Source: Flavobacterium sp. GSB-24 (GTDB lineage Bacteria > Bacteroidota > Bacteroidia > Flavobacteriales > Flavobacteriaceae). From it: a stretch of DNA of 64,000 bases. The notes beneath the pieces were generated by a model. The model saw only the letters and a list, made by a program, of their open reading frames with translations, made no database searches and was not told where the DNA came from. The stretch spans positions 3,410,001-3,474,000 of the forward strand of contig NZ_AP027043.1 of assembly GCF_027924665.1 (NCBI RefSeq), read 5' to 3'. Below, in pieces: positions 1-10,136 of this stretch (within the stretch, counting starts at the first letter, position 1; each line of letters begins with the position of its first letter). The position numbers and the translations under genes were made by a program.

Positions 1-1535
1 GCGAAGGCACTAATATTAGCTTACTGGAGAATATTGTAAAAGAACAGCGTAAAATTATTGAGAAAGAAACAGGTAAAAGCGCCAATAAAACACCTCAGGT
101 TTGGGCTTTATATAAAGAGGTTCAGGATTATTACGATCAGGGAATGCGAGTTCCTGATGATGTAATTCTCTTGTTCTGTGATGACAACTGGGGAAATGTC
201 CGCAAACTTCCAGATCTTTCAAAACCCCTACATAAAGGCGGATACGGAATGTATTATCATTTTGATTATGTGGGCGGTCCAAGAAATTCAAAATGGATTA
301 ACATAAGTCCGATACAAAGGGTCTGGGAACAAATGAATCTTAGCTATGAAAACGGGGTCGATAAAGTTTGGATTGTTAATGTTGGTGACTTAAAGCCAAT
401 GGAATTCCCAATCAGCTTCTTTTTGGACATGGCTTGGAACCCTAAAAATTTCAATTCTCAGAATCTCTTTCAATATACAGAAAACTGGGCAGCAGAGCAG
501 TTTGGGAGCAAATATTCTAAAGAAGTAGTCAGACTATTAAATACCTATCCGAAATTTAATCGTCGCGTTACTCCAGAAATGCTGGACAGCAAAACTTATT
601 CTTTAGAAAATTATAATGAATTTGAAACGGTTGTTAATGAGTATAAAAACTTAGCCCTTGATGCTTATAGAGTCTACAATGAACTTCCTAAAGAATATAA
701 AGATGCTTATTTTCAACTGGTTTTATATCCAATAGATGCCTGCTGTAATCTTTATGAAATGTATTTTGCACAGGCAAAAAATATGAAACTGGCAGCCGAA
801 AAAAATAGTCGGGCCAATTATTATGCAGATCAGGTTAAAGTTAAATTTGAGCGAGATTCTATTCTTCAAAATAAATACAATAATGAGATTTCTGGCGGCA
901 AATGGACTCATATGATGGATCAGATGCGTATAGGCTATAAAGCTTGGCATGATGATCCTAAAAATATTCTTCCAGACGTAAAATATCTTTCTGATAAGGA
1001 AATTGTTGATCCGAAAGTTTTTATAGAAAAAGATGGCTATGTATCGATTAATGCAGCTCATTTTTCTAAAATGAATAATTCTAAAAAAATACATTGGGAA
1101 GTAATTCCAGATTTTGGAAAAACATTGAGTGGTATTACAACATTTCCGCAAAATAGTTACTCAATGGAAGCAGATAATGTTTTTGTGGAGTACGAAATTA
1201 ATTTTACTTCAGCGGGAGAATTTACGGTAGAACTTTTACTTGCTCCAACGTTGAATTTTAACAGTAATAAAGGACTTCGATATGAAATATCTTTTGATGG
1301 AGAAAAACCACAGCTCGTAAATTTTAATGGTCATTATAAAGGAGAATTAGGCAAATGGCAGGCAGAACACATGATTCATTCTGTCACTAAACATAACATT
1401 CTGAAATCAGGAAAACATATACTTCGTTTCAGGGTTTTAGATCCTGGAATTGTGCTTCAAAAAATTTTGATCGATACAGGCGGTTTGAAGCCTTCTTATT
1501 TGGGAGCTCCAGAAAGTGATAGAGTAGCTGAATAA
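1..1535 (+). CDS. GH115 alpha-glucuronidase, 5'-truncated by window edge
   Basis: The reading frame is open from base 3 to the stop, so this is the C-terminal part (about 510 residues) of a longer protein; the first in-frame ATG at 144 is not the real start. GH115 enzymes remove glucuronic or 4-O-methylglucuronic acid from internal and terminal xylosyl units of xylan. The region around 168-200 encodes DDNWGN followed by GGYGMYYHFDYVGGP, typical of the GH115 barrel, then WINISPIQRVWEQM. A helical domain follows, and from about 980 a C-terminal beta-sandwich typical of the family. The signal peptide and N-terminal domain lie outside the window. The next gene starts 37 bp downstream, so an operon is likely. 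Family assignment is from sequence resemblance; the enzyme activity is inferred. Confidence 0.88.
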   Translation, partial: EGTNISLLENIVKEQRKIIEKETGKSANKTPQVWALYKEVQDYYDQGMRVPDDVILLFCDDNWGNVRKLPDLSKPLHKGGYGMYYHFDYVGGPRNSKWINISPIQRVWEQMNLSYENGVDKVWIVNVGDLKPMEFPISFFLDMAWNPKNFNSQNLFQYTENWAAEQFGSKYSKEVVRLLNTYPKFNRRVTPEMLDSKTYSLENYNEFETVVNEYKNLALDAYRVYNELPKEYKDAYFQLVLYPIDACCNLYEMYFAQAKNMKLAAEKNSRANYYADQVKVKFERDSILQNKYNNEISGGKWTHMMDQMRIGYKAWHDDPKNILPDVKYLSDKEIVDPKVFIEKDGYVSINAAHFSKMNNSKKIHWEVIPDFGKTLSGITTFPQNSYSMEADNVFVEYEINFTSAGEFTVELLLAPTLNFNSNKGLRYEISFDGEKPQLVNFNGHYKGELGKWQAEHMIHSVTKHNILKSGKHILRFRVLDPGIVLQKILIDTGGLKPSYLGAPESDRVAE

Positions 1536-1572
1536 GTTTTAGGACACTTTTGGTAGATAAAAAAATATTAAA

Positions 1573-3900
1573 ATGATTAAAAAAAACATGAAAAAGCATT
1601 TATATAATCTGCTGTTTTTCTTTGGGTTTTCTATATTAGCTCAAGCGCAATCAGATCTAAAAGCCAATGTATCGGCTCAAATGCAGTTATTTGATTTAAG
1701 CGCAGTAAAACTAAAAGAAGGACCATTTAAAAATGCGCAGGATGTAGATCTGAAATATATTTTAGCATTAGATCCCGATAAACTTTTAGCGCCTTATTTA
1801 TTAGAATCTGGGCTTCCGCCAAAAGCAGATCGCTACGGTAACTGGGAAAGTATAGGACTTGACGGACATATCGGCGGACATTATCTTTCTGCTTTATCTT
1901 TAATGTACGCATCTACTGGAAATAAAGTACTTAAAGACAGATTAGACTATATGCTTTCAGAATTGGCACGCTGTCAGGATAAAAATGGCAATGGTTATGT
2001 TGGTGGTATTCCGCAGGGTAAAGTGTTTTGGGACAGGATTCATAAAGGAGATATTGATGGAAGCAGTTTTGGATTAAACAATACCTGGGTTCCGATCTAT
2101 AACATTCACAAACTTTTTGCTGGTCTAATTGATGCTTATCAGTATACTGGAAGCAAGAAAGCGAAAGAAATAGTAATAAAATTAGGAGACTGGTTTATAG
2201 AATTAATCCGTCCGCTTTCTGATGAGCAGATCCAGAAAGTTTTAGCTACTGAGCACGGAGGCATAAATGAATCTTTTGCCGATCTGTATATCATTACAAA
2301 AAACAAAAAATATCTTGAAACGGCTGAACAATTATCTCAAAAAGCTTTCCTGAATCCGTTATTGCAGAAAGAGGACAAACTCACTGGTCTGCATGCCAAT
2401 ACACAAATACCAAAAGTTGTTGGTTTTGAAAAGATTGCTGTTCTTTCTGATAATAAAGAATGGTTAGATGGGGCAGTGTTTTTTTGGGATAATGTTACAC
2501 AAAAAAGAACAGTTGCATTTGGAGGAAACAGCGTTTCAGAACATTTTAATCCCGTAAACGATTTCAGCGGAATGGTCAAATCGAATGAAGGTCCGGAAAC
2601 CTGCAATTCGTACAACATGGAACGTCTTGCAAAGGCTTTGTTTCTCGATAAAAAGGATGTGCATTATCTGGATTTTTATGAACGTACGCTTTACAATCAT
2701 ATTCTTTCCAGCCAGCATCCAGAAAAAGGTGGTTTTGTTTATTTTACGCCTATTCGTCCAAATCATTACCGTGTTTATTCTCAGCCCCAGACAAGCATGT
2801 GGTGCTGTGTGGGAACGGGGCTTGAAAATCATGCCAAGTACGGCGAATTAATTTACAGCCATTCCCAAAATGATCTTTTTGTAAACCTTTTTATTCCGTC
2901 GGTTTTAAAGTGGGAAGAAAATGGAATAGAGATAGAACAAACCACAAAATTCCCTTATGAGAATCAGACAGAGTTAATCTTAAAACTTAAAAAATCAAAA
3001 AATTTTACCTTGAATATCCGTTATCCAAAATGGGCTGAAAATTTTGAAATACTCGTTAACGGAAAAGAGCAGAAAACAGCATCTCAACCATCTGAATATG
3101 CTGCGATTTCACGAAAATGGAAATCGGGAGATAAAGTAACCGTCAGATTTAAAATGTCGGTACATTTAGAAAATCTTCCTGACGGCTCTAATTGGAGTGC
3201 ATTTGTAAAAGGACCGATTGTGCTGGCTGCAAAAACTTCAACCGAGGGATTAGACGGTTTATTTGCAGATGACAGCCGAATGGGACATGCTGCCAGAGGA
3301 AAATTTATTCCGCTTGATAAAGCCTATGCACTGGTTGGGAATAAAGCAGCTTATATTTCAAAACTTAAGGATTTAGGAAACTTAAGATTTCGTTTAGACT
3401 CATTAGAATTAGAACCTTTTTTCGAGGTGCATGACGCCCGTTATCAAATGTATTTTCAAACGTACTCCAAAGAAGAATATAAGGAAAAGCAGAAGTTGCT
3501 GAAACAGCAGGAAATCGAGGCTATGGCGCTTGAAGAGAAAACAATAGATAAAATAAATTGCGGAGAGCAGCAACCAGAAGTTGATCATTTGTATAAAGGA
3601 GAAAAAAGCAGTTCTGGCTACGAGGACGGAAAGTTCTGGCGAAATACAAGCTCTTATATTTCTTATCAGATGCTCAACAAAAACAGCGGCGGACGGTTTT
3701 TGCATATAAGCGTTTTAGATGAATTGAATATTGACAACATTAGTATTTTGATTAATGAAAAGCCGGCTGTAATAACTTCAGCCGATAAAAAAATGATCAA
3801 AATAAAAATAGACAGCAGGGATGTGCTGAATATTAAAATTCTAGCTAAAGACGGAAAAATCAGTCCGAAATTCTATCAGCTTAGAATTGTTAAGAATTAA
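1573..3900 (+). CDS. GH127/GH146 beta-L-arabinofuranosidase
   Basis: The 775-residue protein has a signal peptide ending in LAQAQS, so it is periplasmic or outer-membrane. An (alpha/alpha)6-barrel of the former DUF1680 type follows. The cysteine/zinc site of the family is visible: Glu342 and Cys344 in GPETCNSYN, and Cys411-Cys412 in MWCCVGTG. In the Bifidobacterium enzyme HypBA1 the equivalent cysteines bind zinc and one is the nucleophile. The length and the extra C-terminal beta domains resemble GH146 members of Bacteroides rather than short GH127 enzymes. In this locus it would remove beta-L-arabinofuranosyl (or related) caps from side chains. A start at 1588 (MKKHLY) is also possible. Subfamily choice is uncertain. 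Confidence 0.85.
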   Translation: MIKKNMKKHLYNLLFFFGFSILAQAQSDLKANVSAQMQLFDLSAVKLKEGPFKNAQDVDLKYILALDPDKLLAPYLLESGLPPKADRYGNWESIGLDGHIGGHYLSALSLMYASTGNKVLKDRLDYMLSELARCQDKNGNGYVGGIPQGKVFWDRIHKGDIDGSSFGLNNTWVPIYNIHKLFAGLIDAYQYTGSKKAKEIVIKLGDWFIELIRPLSDEQIQKVLATEHGGINESFADLYIITKNKKYLETAEQLSQKAFLNPLLQKEDKLTGLHANTQIPKVVGFEKIAVLSDNKEWLDGAVFFWDNVTQKRTVAFGGNSVSEHFNPVNDFSGMVKSNEGPETCNSYNMERLAKALFLDKKDVHYLDFYERTLYNHILSSQHPEKGGFVYFTPIRPNHYRVYSQPQTSMWCCVGTGLENHAKYGELIYSHSQNDLFVNLFIPSVLKWEENGIEIEQTTKFPYENQTELILKLKKSKNFTLNIRYPKWAENFEILVNGKEQKTASQPSEYAAISRKWKSGDKVTVRFKMSVHLENLPDGSNWSAFVKGPIVLAAKTSTEGLDGLFADDSRMGHAARGKFIPLDKAYALVGNKAAYISKLKDLGNLRFRLDSLELEPFFEVHDARYQMYFQTYSKEEYKEKQKLLKQQEIEAMALEEKTIDKINCGEQQPEVDHLYKGEKSSSGYEDGKFWRNTSSYISYQMLNKNSGGRFLHISVLDELNIDNISILINEKPAVITSADKKMIKIKIDSRDVLNIKILAKDGKISPKFYQLRIVKN

Positions 3901-3952
3901 CGAATAATATCTCAGTTGTACATTTTTCAGAAATTCCGAAAATAAAACTACG

Positions 3953-5530
3953 ATGAAAACAAAAGATTTTATATATGCTGTTTTGGCAATTACATCGATC
4001 GTTTTGACGAGTCAGGCGCAAAAAGGACAGGCGCAGAATCCCATTATTTTCGCAGATGTCCCTGATTTGTCTATAATCAGGGTTAACGACACTTACTATA
4101 TGAGCAGTACCACAATGCACATGAATCCTGGGGTGCCAATTATGAAATCTAATGACTTGGTGAATTGGCATCTTGTTAATTATGCCTATCAAACTTTAGA
4201 AGATAACGATGACAGACTGAATTTAAATCATGGCAAAAATGACTACGGCAGGGGTTCATGGGCGAGCAGTCTGCGTTATCACAATGGTGTATATTATGTA
4301 AGCACTTTTTCAGGCACGACGGGTAAAACCTATATTTTTTCTACAAAAGATATTGAAAAAGGACCATGGAAGAGAACTGTTTTAAACAATTCCTATCATG
4401 ACCATTCCCTTTTCTTTGACGATAATGGTAAAGTCTACCTTGTTTGGGGTGGAGGAAAACTTCAAATTGTAGAATTAAAAGAAGATTTATCGGCAGTAAA
4501 AGAAGAAACTAAGAAAGTTTTAATAGAAAATGCCAATGCTCCCGCGAAGAGTGATATTATGCTGCCGGCAGAAGGATCACAGCTTTTTAAAATTAAAGGA
4601 AAATATTATCTATTTAATATCTGCTGGCCCAAAAATGGGATGCGTACCGTAATCATACACAGAGCAGATAATATTATGGGGCCTTGGGAAGGAAAAATAG
4701 GACTTCAGGATTTGGGCGTTGCACAGGGCGGGATTATTGATACTCCCGACGACAGATGGTTTTCTTATTTATTTAGAGATGCAGGTGGAGTTGGCCGCAT
4801 TCCTTATCTGGTTCCTGTAAAATGGGAAAACGGCTGGCCAATACTAGGGGAAAATGGTAAAGTGCCTCAAATGCTAGATCTTCCAGCCAATAAAAGCTTA
4901 ATTCCCGGAATTGTAAACTCAGACGAATTTAATCGTAAAAGTGGAGAAAATGACCTGCCTTTGGTTTGGCAGTGGAATCATAATCCAGATAATGCGAACT
5001 GGTCTGTTAAAGAAAGAAAAGGTTATTTAAGATTAAAAACATCCAGAATAGACAGCAGTTTTACGCAGGTAAAAAATATTTTGACACAAAGAACTTTTGG
5101 GCCTGTATGTTCTGGAACGACAGCGATCGAGATTTCAAACATGAAGGAAGGAGATTTTGCTGGGCTTTCATTGCTGCAAAAGGATTTTGGCTGGGTTGGA
5201 GTAAAAGTGGATCATGGAACAAAAAGGATTGTCATGATAGATGCTGAAAAAGGAAATCCAAAGGAAGTAGAAAGTGTTCCATTAAATCAGGACAAAATAT
5301 ATTTAAAAGCCGAATGTGATTTTAGGAATCAAGCAGATCAGGGAAGATTTTATTACAGTATAGATGGAAAAAAATGGATCAGTATAGGAAAATCTATCAA
5401 GATGCCATACACAATTCCGCATTTTATGGGTTACCGATTTGGGCTGTTTAATTACGCTTCTAAAACTGCTGGCGGTTTCGCTGATTTTGATTATTTCCGT
5501 ATTGACGATAAGATTTCAAAAAACAATTAA
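3953..5530 (+). CDS. GH43 beta-xylosidase/alpha-L-arabinofuranosidase
   Basis: This 525-residue exported protein has a five-bladed beta-propeller (about residues 28-315) followed by a C-terminal concanavalin-like domain typical of GH43 beta-xylosidases. The three GH43 acidic residues can be placed: the general base Asp38 in ADVPDLS, Asp150 in YHDHSLFFDD, and the general acid Glu207 in LPAEGSQLF. The signal peptide ends near SQAQ. The fold and C-terminal domain resemble GH43 subfamilies 11/12, which act on xylo-oligosaccharides or on arabinosyl branches. It lies 52 bp after the GH127/146 gene and 41 bp before GH3, inside the enzyme operon. Exact specificity cannot be read from sequence. Confidence 0.88.
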   Translation: MKTKDFIYAVLAITSIVLTSQAQKGQAQNPIIFADVPDLSIIRVNDTYYMSSTTMHMNPGVPIMKSNDLVNWHLVNYAYQTLEDNDDRLNLNHGKNDYGRGSWASSLRYHNGVYYVSTFSGTTGKTYIFSTKDIEKGPWKRTVLNNSYHDHSLFFDDNGKVYLVWGGGKLQIVELKEDLSAVKEETKKVLIENANAPAKSDIMLPAEGSQLFKIKGKYYLFNICWPKNGMRTVIIHRADNIMGPWEGKIGLQDLGVAQGGIIDTPDDRWFSYLFRDAGGVGRIPYLVPVKWENGWPILGENGKVPQMLDLPANKSLIPGIVNSDEFNRKSGENDLPLVWQWNHNPDNANWSVKERKGYLRLKTSRIDSSFTQVKNILTQRTFGPVCSGTTAIEISNMKEGDFAGLSLLQKDFGWVGVKVDHGTKRIVMIDAEKGNPKEVESVPLNQDKIYLKAECDFRNQADQGRFYYSIDGKKWISIGKSIKMPYTIPHFMGYRFGLFNYASKTAGGFADFDYFRIDDKISKNN

Positions 5531-5571
5531 TCTTTATAAAAGGTTTAAAGTACAATCTAAAAATAGAAACA

Positions 5572-8166
5572 ATGAAAATAAAATATTGGTTTGTCATAAG
5601 TTTGTTTTCAGCAGTTAGCAGTCATGCACAGCTGTTGCCATATAAAAATCCTTCTTTAAGTTCTTCCGATAGGGCAAAAGATTTAATTTCAAGATTAACG
5701 CTAGAAGAAAAAGCAGCGTTAATGTGCGATCAGTCTGATGCTGTTCCAAGACTTGGAATTAAAAAATTTAACTGGTGGAGCGAAGCTTTACATGGCTATG
5801 CAAATAACGATAATGTGACCGTTTTTCCTGAACCTATAGGAATGGCAGCCTCATTTGACGATCAATTACTTTATCGCGTTTTTAATGCTGTTTCAGATGA
5901 AGCAAGAGCCAAATATAACCAATGGATTAAAGATGGAAACGAAAACAAACGTTTCTTAAGTCTGTCAGTATGGACTCCAAATGTCAATATTTTTAGGGAT
6001 CCGCGATGGGGGCGCGGGCAGGAAACTTACGGTGAAGATCCTTACCTTACATCAAGAATGGGAGTTTCTGTTGTAAAAGGACTGCAAGGGCCCACGGACG
6101 CTAAATATCGTAAACTTCTAGCTTGTGCCAAACACTTTGCCGTACATTCAGGTCCCGAATGGAGCAGACACGAACTGAATTTAAATAATGTAAATCCGCG
6201 CGAACTTTACGAAACTTATCTGCCAGCTTTTAAGGCATTGGTGCAGGAAGCAGATGTTCGTGAAGTAATGTGCGCTTATCAGCGTCTAGATGATGAACCT
6301 TGCTGCAGCAATACCCGATTGTTGCAGCGTATTCTCCGAGATGAATGGGGATATAAATATATGGTAGTTTCAGATTGTGGGGCTGTAACAGATTTTTATA
6401 CCACACATAAAGTTTCTTCAGATGCTGTACATGCTGCATCCAAAGCTGTACTGGCAGGAACAGATGTAGAATGTGTCTGGGAGAAATATCCTTTTAAAAA
6501 TCTGCCTGAAGCAGTTGAAAAAGATTTAATTAAAGAAGCCGATATCAATAAAAGTTTACAGCGTGTTTTAGAAGGCCGTTTTGAACTTGGAGAAATGGAT
6601 GACGATGCGATAGTACCATGGACGCAGATTCCAGCTTCAGTTCTTAACAGTAAAGAACATCAACAGCTGGCATTAGAAATGGCGCAGAAATCTATGACAT
6701 TACTGCAAAATAAAAACAACATTCTGCCATTGGCTAAAACATCGAAAAAAATCGCAGTTATTGGACCTAATGCAGCAAATGAAGCTATGTTATGGGGTAA
6801 TTATAACGGAACGCCAGTCAAAACAATTACAATCAAAGAAGGAATAGAATCCAAGACTGGATCAGATAAAATCTTTTATGATAAAGCCTGTGATTTGGTA
6901 GAAGATAAAGTAAATCAAAGTTATTTCGATCAGATTTCGTTTGAAGGTAAAAAAGGAATGAGAGCCACTTATTGGAATAATCCAAACAGAGAAGGAAATA
7001 GTGTTATTTCAACGCAAATTACCAATCCGATAAAAATGACTACTGCTGGACAGCATGAGTTTGCTTCTGGAGTTAAGCTCGAAGGCTTTTCTGCAAAATA
7101 TGAAACTGAATTTACCGCAAAAGCAACTGATAACCTTGTATTTAAAACCGGTGCGACAGGATTTTTTGAATTAATTGTTAATGGAAAATCTATTGCAAAA
7201 TATACCAACTGGAGAACTGTTCCAGGAAATATTTCATTTCCAGTTGAAGCAGGTAAAACTTATAAAATTGAAATTCATTTTGCCCAGTCAAACAACTGGC
7301 AGGCTAATCTTGAATTTGATTTTGGAAAAGAATTTGACATCAATTTTGCGTCTTTAATCCAAAAGTTAAATGGTATTGATACTGTAGTTTTTGTTGGCGG
7401 TCTTTCTACTTTATTGGAAGGAGAAGAAATGCCGGTTTCTTATCCGGGTTTCAAGGGAGGAGATAGAACCAATATAGAATTGCCAGCGGTACAGAGAAAA
7501 TGTTTAAAAGAATTAAAAGAGGCAGGAAAAAAAGTGATTTTTGTAAACTGTTCTGGCTCAGCTATAGCTTTAACGCCCGAAACCACCAGCTGTGATGCTA
7601 TTTTACAGGCCTGGTATCCAGGAGAATCCGGAGGCCAAGCTGTTGCCGATGTGCTTTTTGGGGATTATAATCCTGCTGGAAAACTGCCTGTTTCATTTTA
7701 CAAGAACTCGGAAATATTAAGAGATTTTGAAGATTATTCCATGAAAGGACGCACCTACAGGTATACGACAGATGTATTATTTCCTTTTGGTTTTGGATTG
7801 AGTTATTCTAAGTTTATTGTTGGTACAGGTAAATTGAACAAGATTAAAATAAAATCAAATGAAAATATTCAATTGACTATTCCTGTGCAAAATACCAGTA
7901 AGCGTGATGGGACAGAAATTATTCAGGTGTATGTTAAAAAAGTAAATGATACTGATGGTCCTTTAAAAACATTAAAAGCCTTTAAGCGCGTTGCTGTCAA
8001 TGCTGGAGATAAAGAAAACGTGCTGATAGATTTACCCGCTTCGTCATTTGAATTTTTCGATGCAGCATCTATGGCTGTTAAAGTAACTTCTGGCGAATAT
8101 GAATTGTATTACGGCACTAGTTCAGCGGCAAAAGATCTCAAAATGCTTAAAGTATTGGTACAGTAA
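5572..8166 (+). CDS. GH3 beta-glycosidase (probable beta-xylosidase) with PA14 insert
   Basis: The 864-residue protein has a signal peptide ending SSHAQ. Its GH3 N-terminal domain carries the nucleophile Asp268 in MVVSDCGAV and the substrate-binding CAKHFAVHSGPE stretch. The second GH3 domain is interrupted by a PA14-like domain (about residues 460-595, starting GMRATYWNNPN), and a fibronectin-III-like domain closes the C-terminus. This architecture is common in exported Bacteroidota GH3 enzymes acting on xylo- or gluco-oligosaccharides. With GH43 and GH8 beside it, the likely job is hydrolysing xylo-oligosaccharides to xylose in the periplasm. The specificity is inferred from context. Confidence 0.9.
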   Translation: MKIKYWFVISLFSAVSSHAQLLPYKNPSLSSSDRAKDLISRLTLEEKAALMCDQSDAVPRLGIKKFNWWSEALHGYANNDNVTVFPEPIGMAASFDDQLLYRVFNAVSDEARAKYNQWIKDGNENKRFLSLSVWTPNVNIFRDPRWGRGQETYGEDPYLTSRMGVSVVKGLQGPTDAKYRKLLACAKHFAVHSGPEWSRHELNLNNVNPRELYETYLPAFKALVQEADVREVMCAYQRLDDEPCCSNTRLLQRILRDEWGYKYMVVSDCGAVTDFYTTHKVSSDAVHAASKAVLAGTDVECVWEKYPFKNLPEAVEKDLIKEADINKSLQRVLEGRFELGEMDDDAIVPWTQIPASVLNSKEHQQLALEMAQKSMTLLQNKNNILPLAKTSKKIAVIGPNAANEAMLWGNYNGTPVKTITIKEGIESKTGSDKIFYDKACDLVEDKVNQSYFDQISFEGKKGMRATYWNNPNREGNSVISTQITNPIKMTTAGQHEFASGVKLEGFSAKYETEFTAKATDNLVFKTGATGFFELIVNGKSIAKYTNWRTVPGNISFPVEAGKTYKIEIHFAQSNNWQANLEFDFGKEFDINFASLIQKLNGIDTVVFVGGLSTLLEGEEMPVSYPGFKGGDRTNIELPAVQRKCLKELKEAGKKVIFVNCSGSAIALTPETTSCDAILQAWYPGESGGQAVADVLFGDYNPAGKLPVSFYKNSEILRDFEDYSMKGRTYRYTTDVLFPFGFGLSYSKFIVGTGKLNKIKIKSNENIQLTIPVQNTSKRDGTEIIQVYVKKVNDTDGPLKTLKAFKRVAVNAGDKENVLIDLPASSFEFFDAASMAVKVTSGEYELYYGTSSAAKDLKMLKVLVQ

Positions 8167-8187
8167 AAAACGATTTAAAATAGTAAT

Positions 8188-10101
8188 ATGAAATCTACAT
8201 TAAGTCTTGTTTTGGTTCTGTTTACTATCGTCTGGTCGTACGGGCAAAAAGCAGTTTTAACCTCTCCCAATCAAAAAATAACTGTTGCATTATTTAACAC
8301 TCAGAATAATTCTGGAAATTGGTATTTGCAGGTTAATTATGCTAATAAAGATAAACATGACGAAATAATTCCAAAAATATATTTGGGAATTGTACGAAAC
8401 GACCAATCATTTTCAAAAGGCTTAAAACTAAAAAAGATCGGCAAGCTAGTACTTATTAAAGAGCAGTACAAAGTATTGCATGGAAAGAAATCGGACTGTT
8501 CTAACACAGCAAATGAATTGGTTTTCTATTTTGAAAACGAATCGAAATCTCTCTTAAATGTAATTCTGAGAGTTTACAACGACGGTGTGGCATTTCGTTA
8601 TGAATTTCCAGAAAAAAAAGGAACTTATACCATTTCAGATGAACTAACAGCTTATTCTATTCCCGAAGGTACAGAAAGATGGCTGGAGAAGTTTGATTTG
8701 TCTAATGAAGGCCTGTACAATAGCATGAAAAATGGAGATATACAGCAAGATTGGTGCTATCCTGCATTGTTTAAGACAAAGTATGGCCCTAGCTGGTATC
8801 TGATTCATGAAGCCGATTTAGACAGAAATTATGCAGCTTCAAAACTGACTAATACCCAAAACAAAGAACGGTATAAAGTTACGCTGCCTGGAGCAGAAGA
8901 GGGCATAGGAGAGCCTTTTGCCAAAATAGCACTGCCTTGGAAATCGCCTTGGAGAGTTATAATTGCAGGAGAGCTTGGAGATATTGTAAAATCTACATTG
9001 GTTGATGATATATCGAAACCGTCTGTTTTAACTGATACAGATTGGATTCAGCCCGGTATAGCGTCGTGGAATTACTGGTCGAATAATCACGGAACAAAAG
9101 ATTTTAAAACCGTAACCCAGTTTGCAGATTTAGCCGTTGCTATGGATTGGCCTTATACGCTTTTAGATTGGGAGTGGGATCAGATGGGCAATGGCGGCAA
9201 CTTGGAAGATGCCATAAAATATATTCATTCGATTGGTATTAAGCCCTTAATGTGGTACAATTCAGGTAAGTTTAAATGGATCACTTCCACACCTGTTGAC
9301 CGAATGCTGACTCACGAAAACCGAGTTAAAGAATTTGAGAAGCTAAATAAGCTTGGCGTTTACGGGATCAAAGTTGATTTCTTTTTAAGTGAAAAACAAG
9401 AAATGATAAATTATTACTTAGACATTTTAGAAGATGCAGCGAAATATAAAATCATGGTTTATTTTCACGGATGTTTAGTACCGAGAGGCTGGCAGCGGAC
9501 TTATCCGCATCTTATGACTTATGAAGCTGTCCGCGGAGCAGAATGGTACAACAATGGACCAGAATTAACCGCAACGGCGGCACAACACAATAATATACTG
9601 GCTTTTACCCGTAATGTCGTAGGATCAATGGATTACACTCCGGTAACTTTTACAAATTCACAATTTCCTCATATTACTTCTTATGGTCATGAACTTGCAT
9701 TAAGTGTAGTTTTTGAATCGGGAATACAGCATATGGCAGACAGACCTGAAGGTTATTACGAATTGCCAGATGCAGCCAAAACATTTTTAAAACAGGTTCC
9801 TGCCTCTTGGGATGATACCATCCTGCTTGACGGCTTTCCTGGAAAATATACGGTTATCGCAAGAAGAAAAGGAACAGATTGGTTTATTGGAGGTATTAAT
9901 TCCGGAAGAAAAGAAAGAATCCAAAATTTAAAATTTGATTTTTTACCAGCAGGACAGACTTTTAAGCTCACATTAATTGCCGATGGAAATCATGATAAAG
10001 CTTTTTCTACGCAATATTTACTGGTAGATAAAACAACTTCGCTGGATGTGAAAGTATTAAATATGGGTGGTTTTGCAGCGTCATTAGTATTAAATAAGTA
10101 A
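8188..10101 (+). CDS. GH97 glycosidase, retaining alpha-galactosidase-like group (first copy)
   Basis: The 637-residue protein has a signal peptide ending SYGQ. It has the GH97 N-terminal beta-sandwich, a TIM barrel and a C-terminal beta domain. GH97 contains inverting alpha-glucosidases (SusB) and retaining enzymes. This protein carries Asp397 in GIKVDFF, the position of the nucleophile in retaining alpha-galactosidases, and Glu446 in TYEAVRG as candidate acid/base, so it belongs with the retaining group. Family members of that group include alpha-galactosidases and beta-L-arabinopyranosidases. In a xylan locus it may remove galactosyl or arabinopyranosyl tips. It is 21 bp after GH3, and a diverged paralogue lies two genes on. 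Confidence 0.88.
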   Translation: MKSTLSLVLVLFTIVWSYGQKAVLTSPNQKITVALFNTQNNSGNWYLQVNYANKDKHDEIIPKIYLGIVRNDQSFSKGLKLKKIGKLVLIKEQYKVLHGKKSDCSNTANELVFYFENESKSLLNVILRVYNDGVAFRYEFPEKKGTYTISDELTAYSIPEGTERWLEKFDLSNEGLYNSMKNGDIQQDWCYPALFKTKYGPSWYLIHEADLDRNYAASKLTNTQNKERYKVTLPGAEEGIGEPFAKIALPWKSPWRVIIAGELGDIVKSTLVDDISKPSVLTDTDWIQPGIASWNYWSNNHGTKDFKTVTQFADLAVAMDWPYTLLDWEWDQMGNGGNLEDAIKYIHSIGIKPLMWYNSGKFKWITSTPVDRMLTHENRVKEFEKLNKLGVYGIKVDFFLSEKQEMINYYLDILEDAAKYKIMVYFHGCLVPRGWQRTYPHLMTYEAVRGAEWYNNGPELTATAAQHNNILAFTRNVVGSMDYTPVTFTNSQFPHITSYGHELALSVVFESGIQHMADRPEGYYELPDAAKTFLKQVPASWDDTILLDGFPGKYTVIARRKGTDWFIGGINSGRKERIQNLKFDFLPAGQTFKLTLIADGNHDKAFSTQYLLVDKTTSLDVKVLNMGGFAASLVLNK

Positions 10102-10136
10102 ATGTTTTTTAACCTAAATTAATTAACAATCAGATA

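Noticed and set aside
723..1151. Minus-strand frame of 142 codons inside GH115
   Set aside because: Shadow of the GH115 coding frame; Phe/Ile/Cys-rich composition and no promoter or homology signal.
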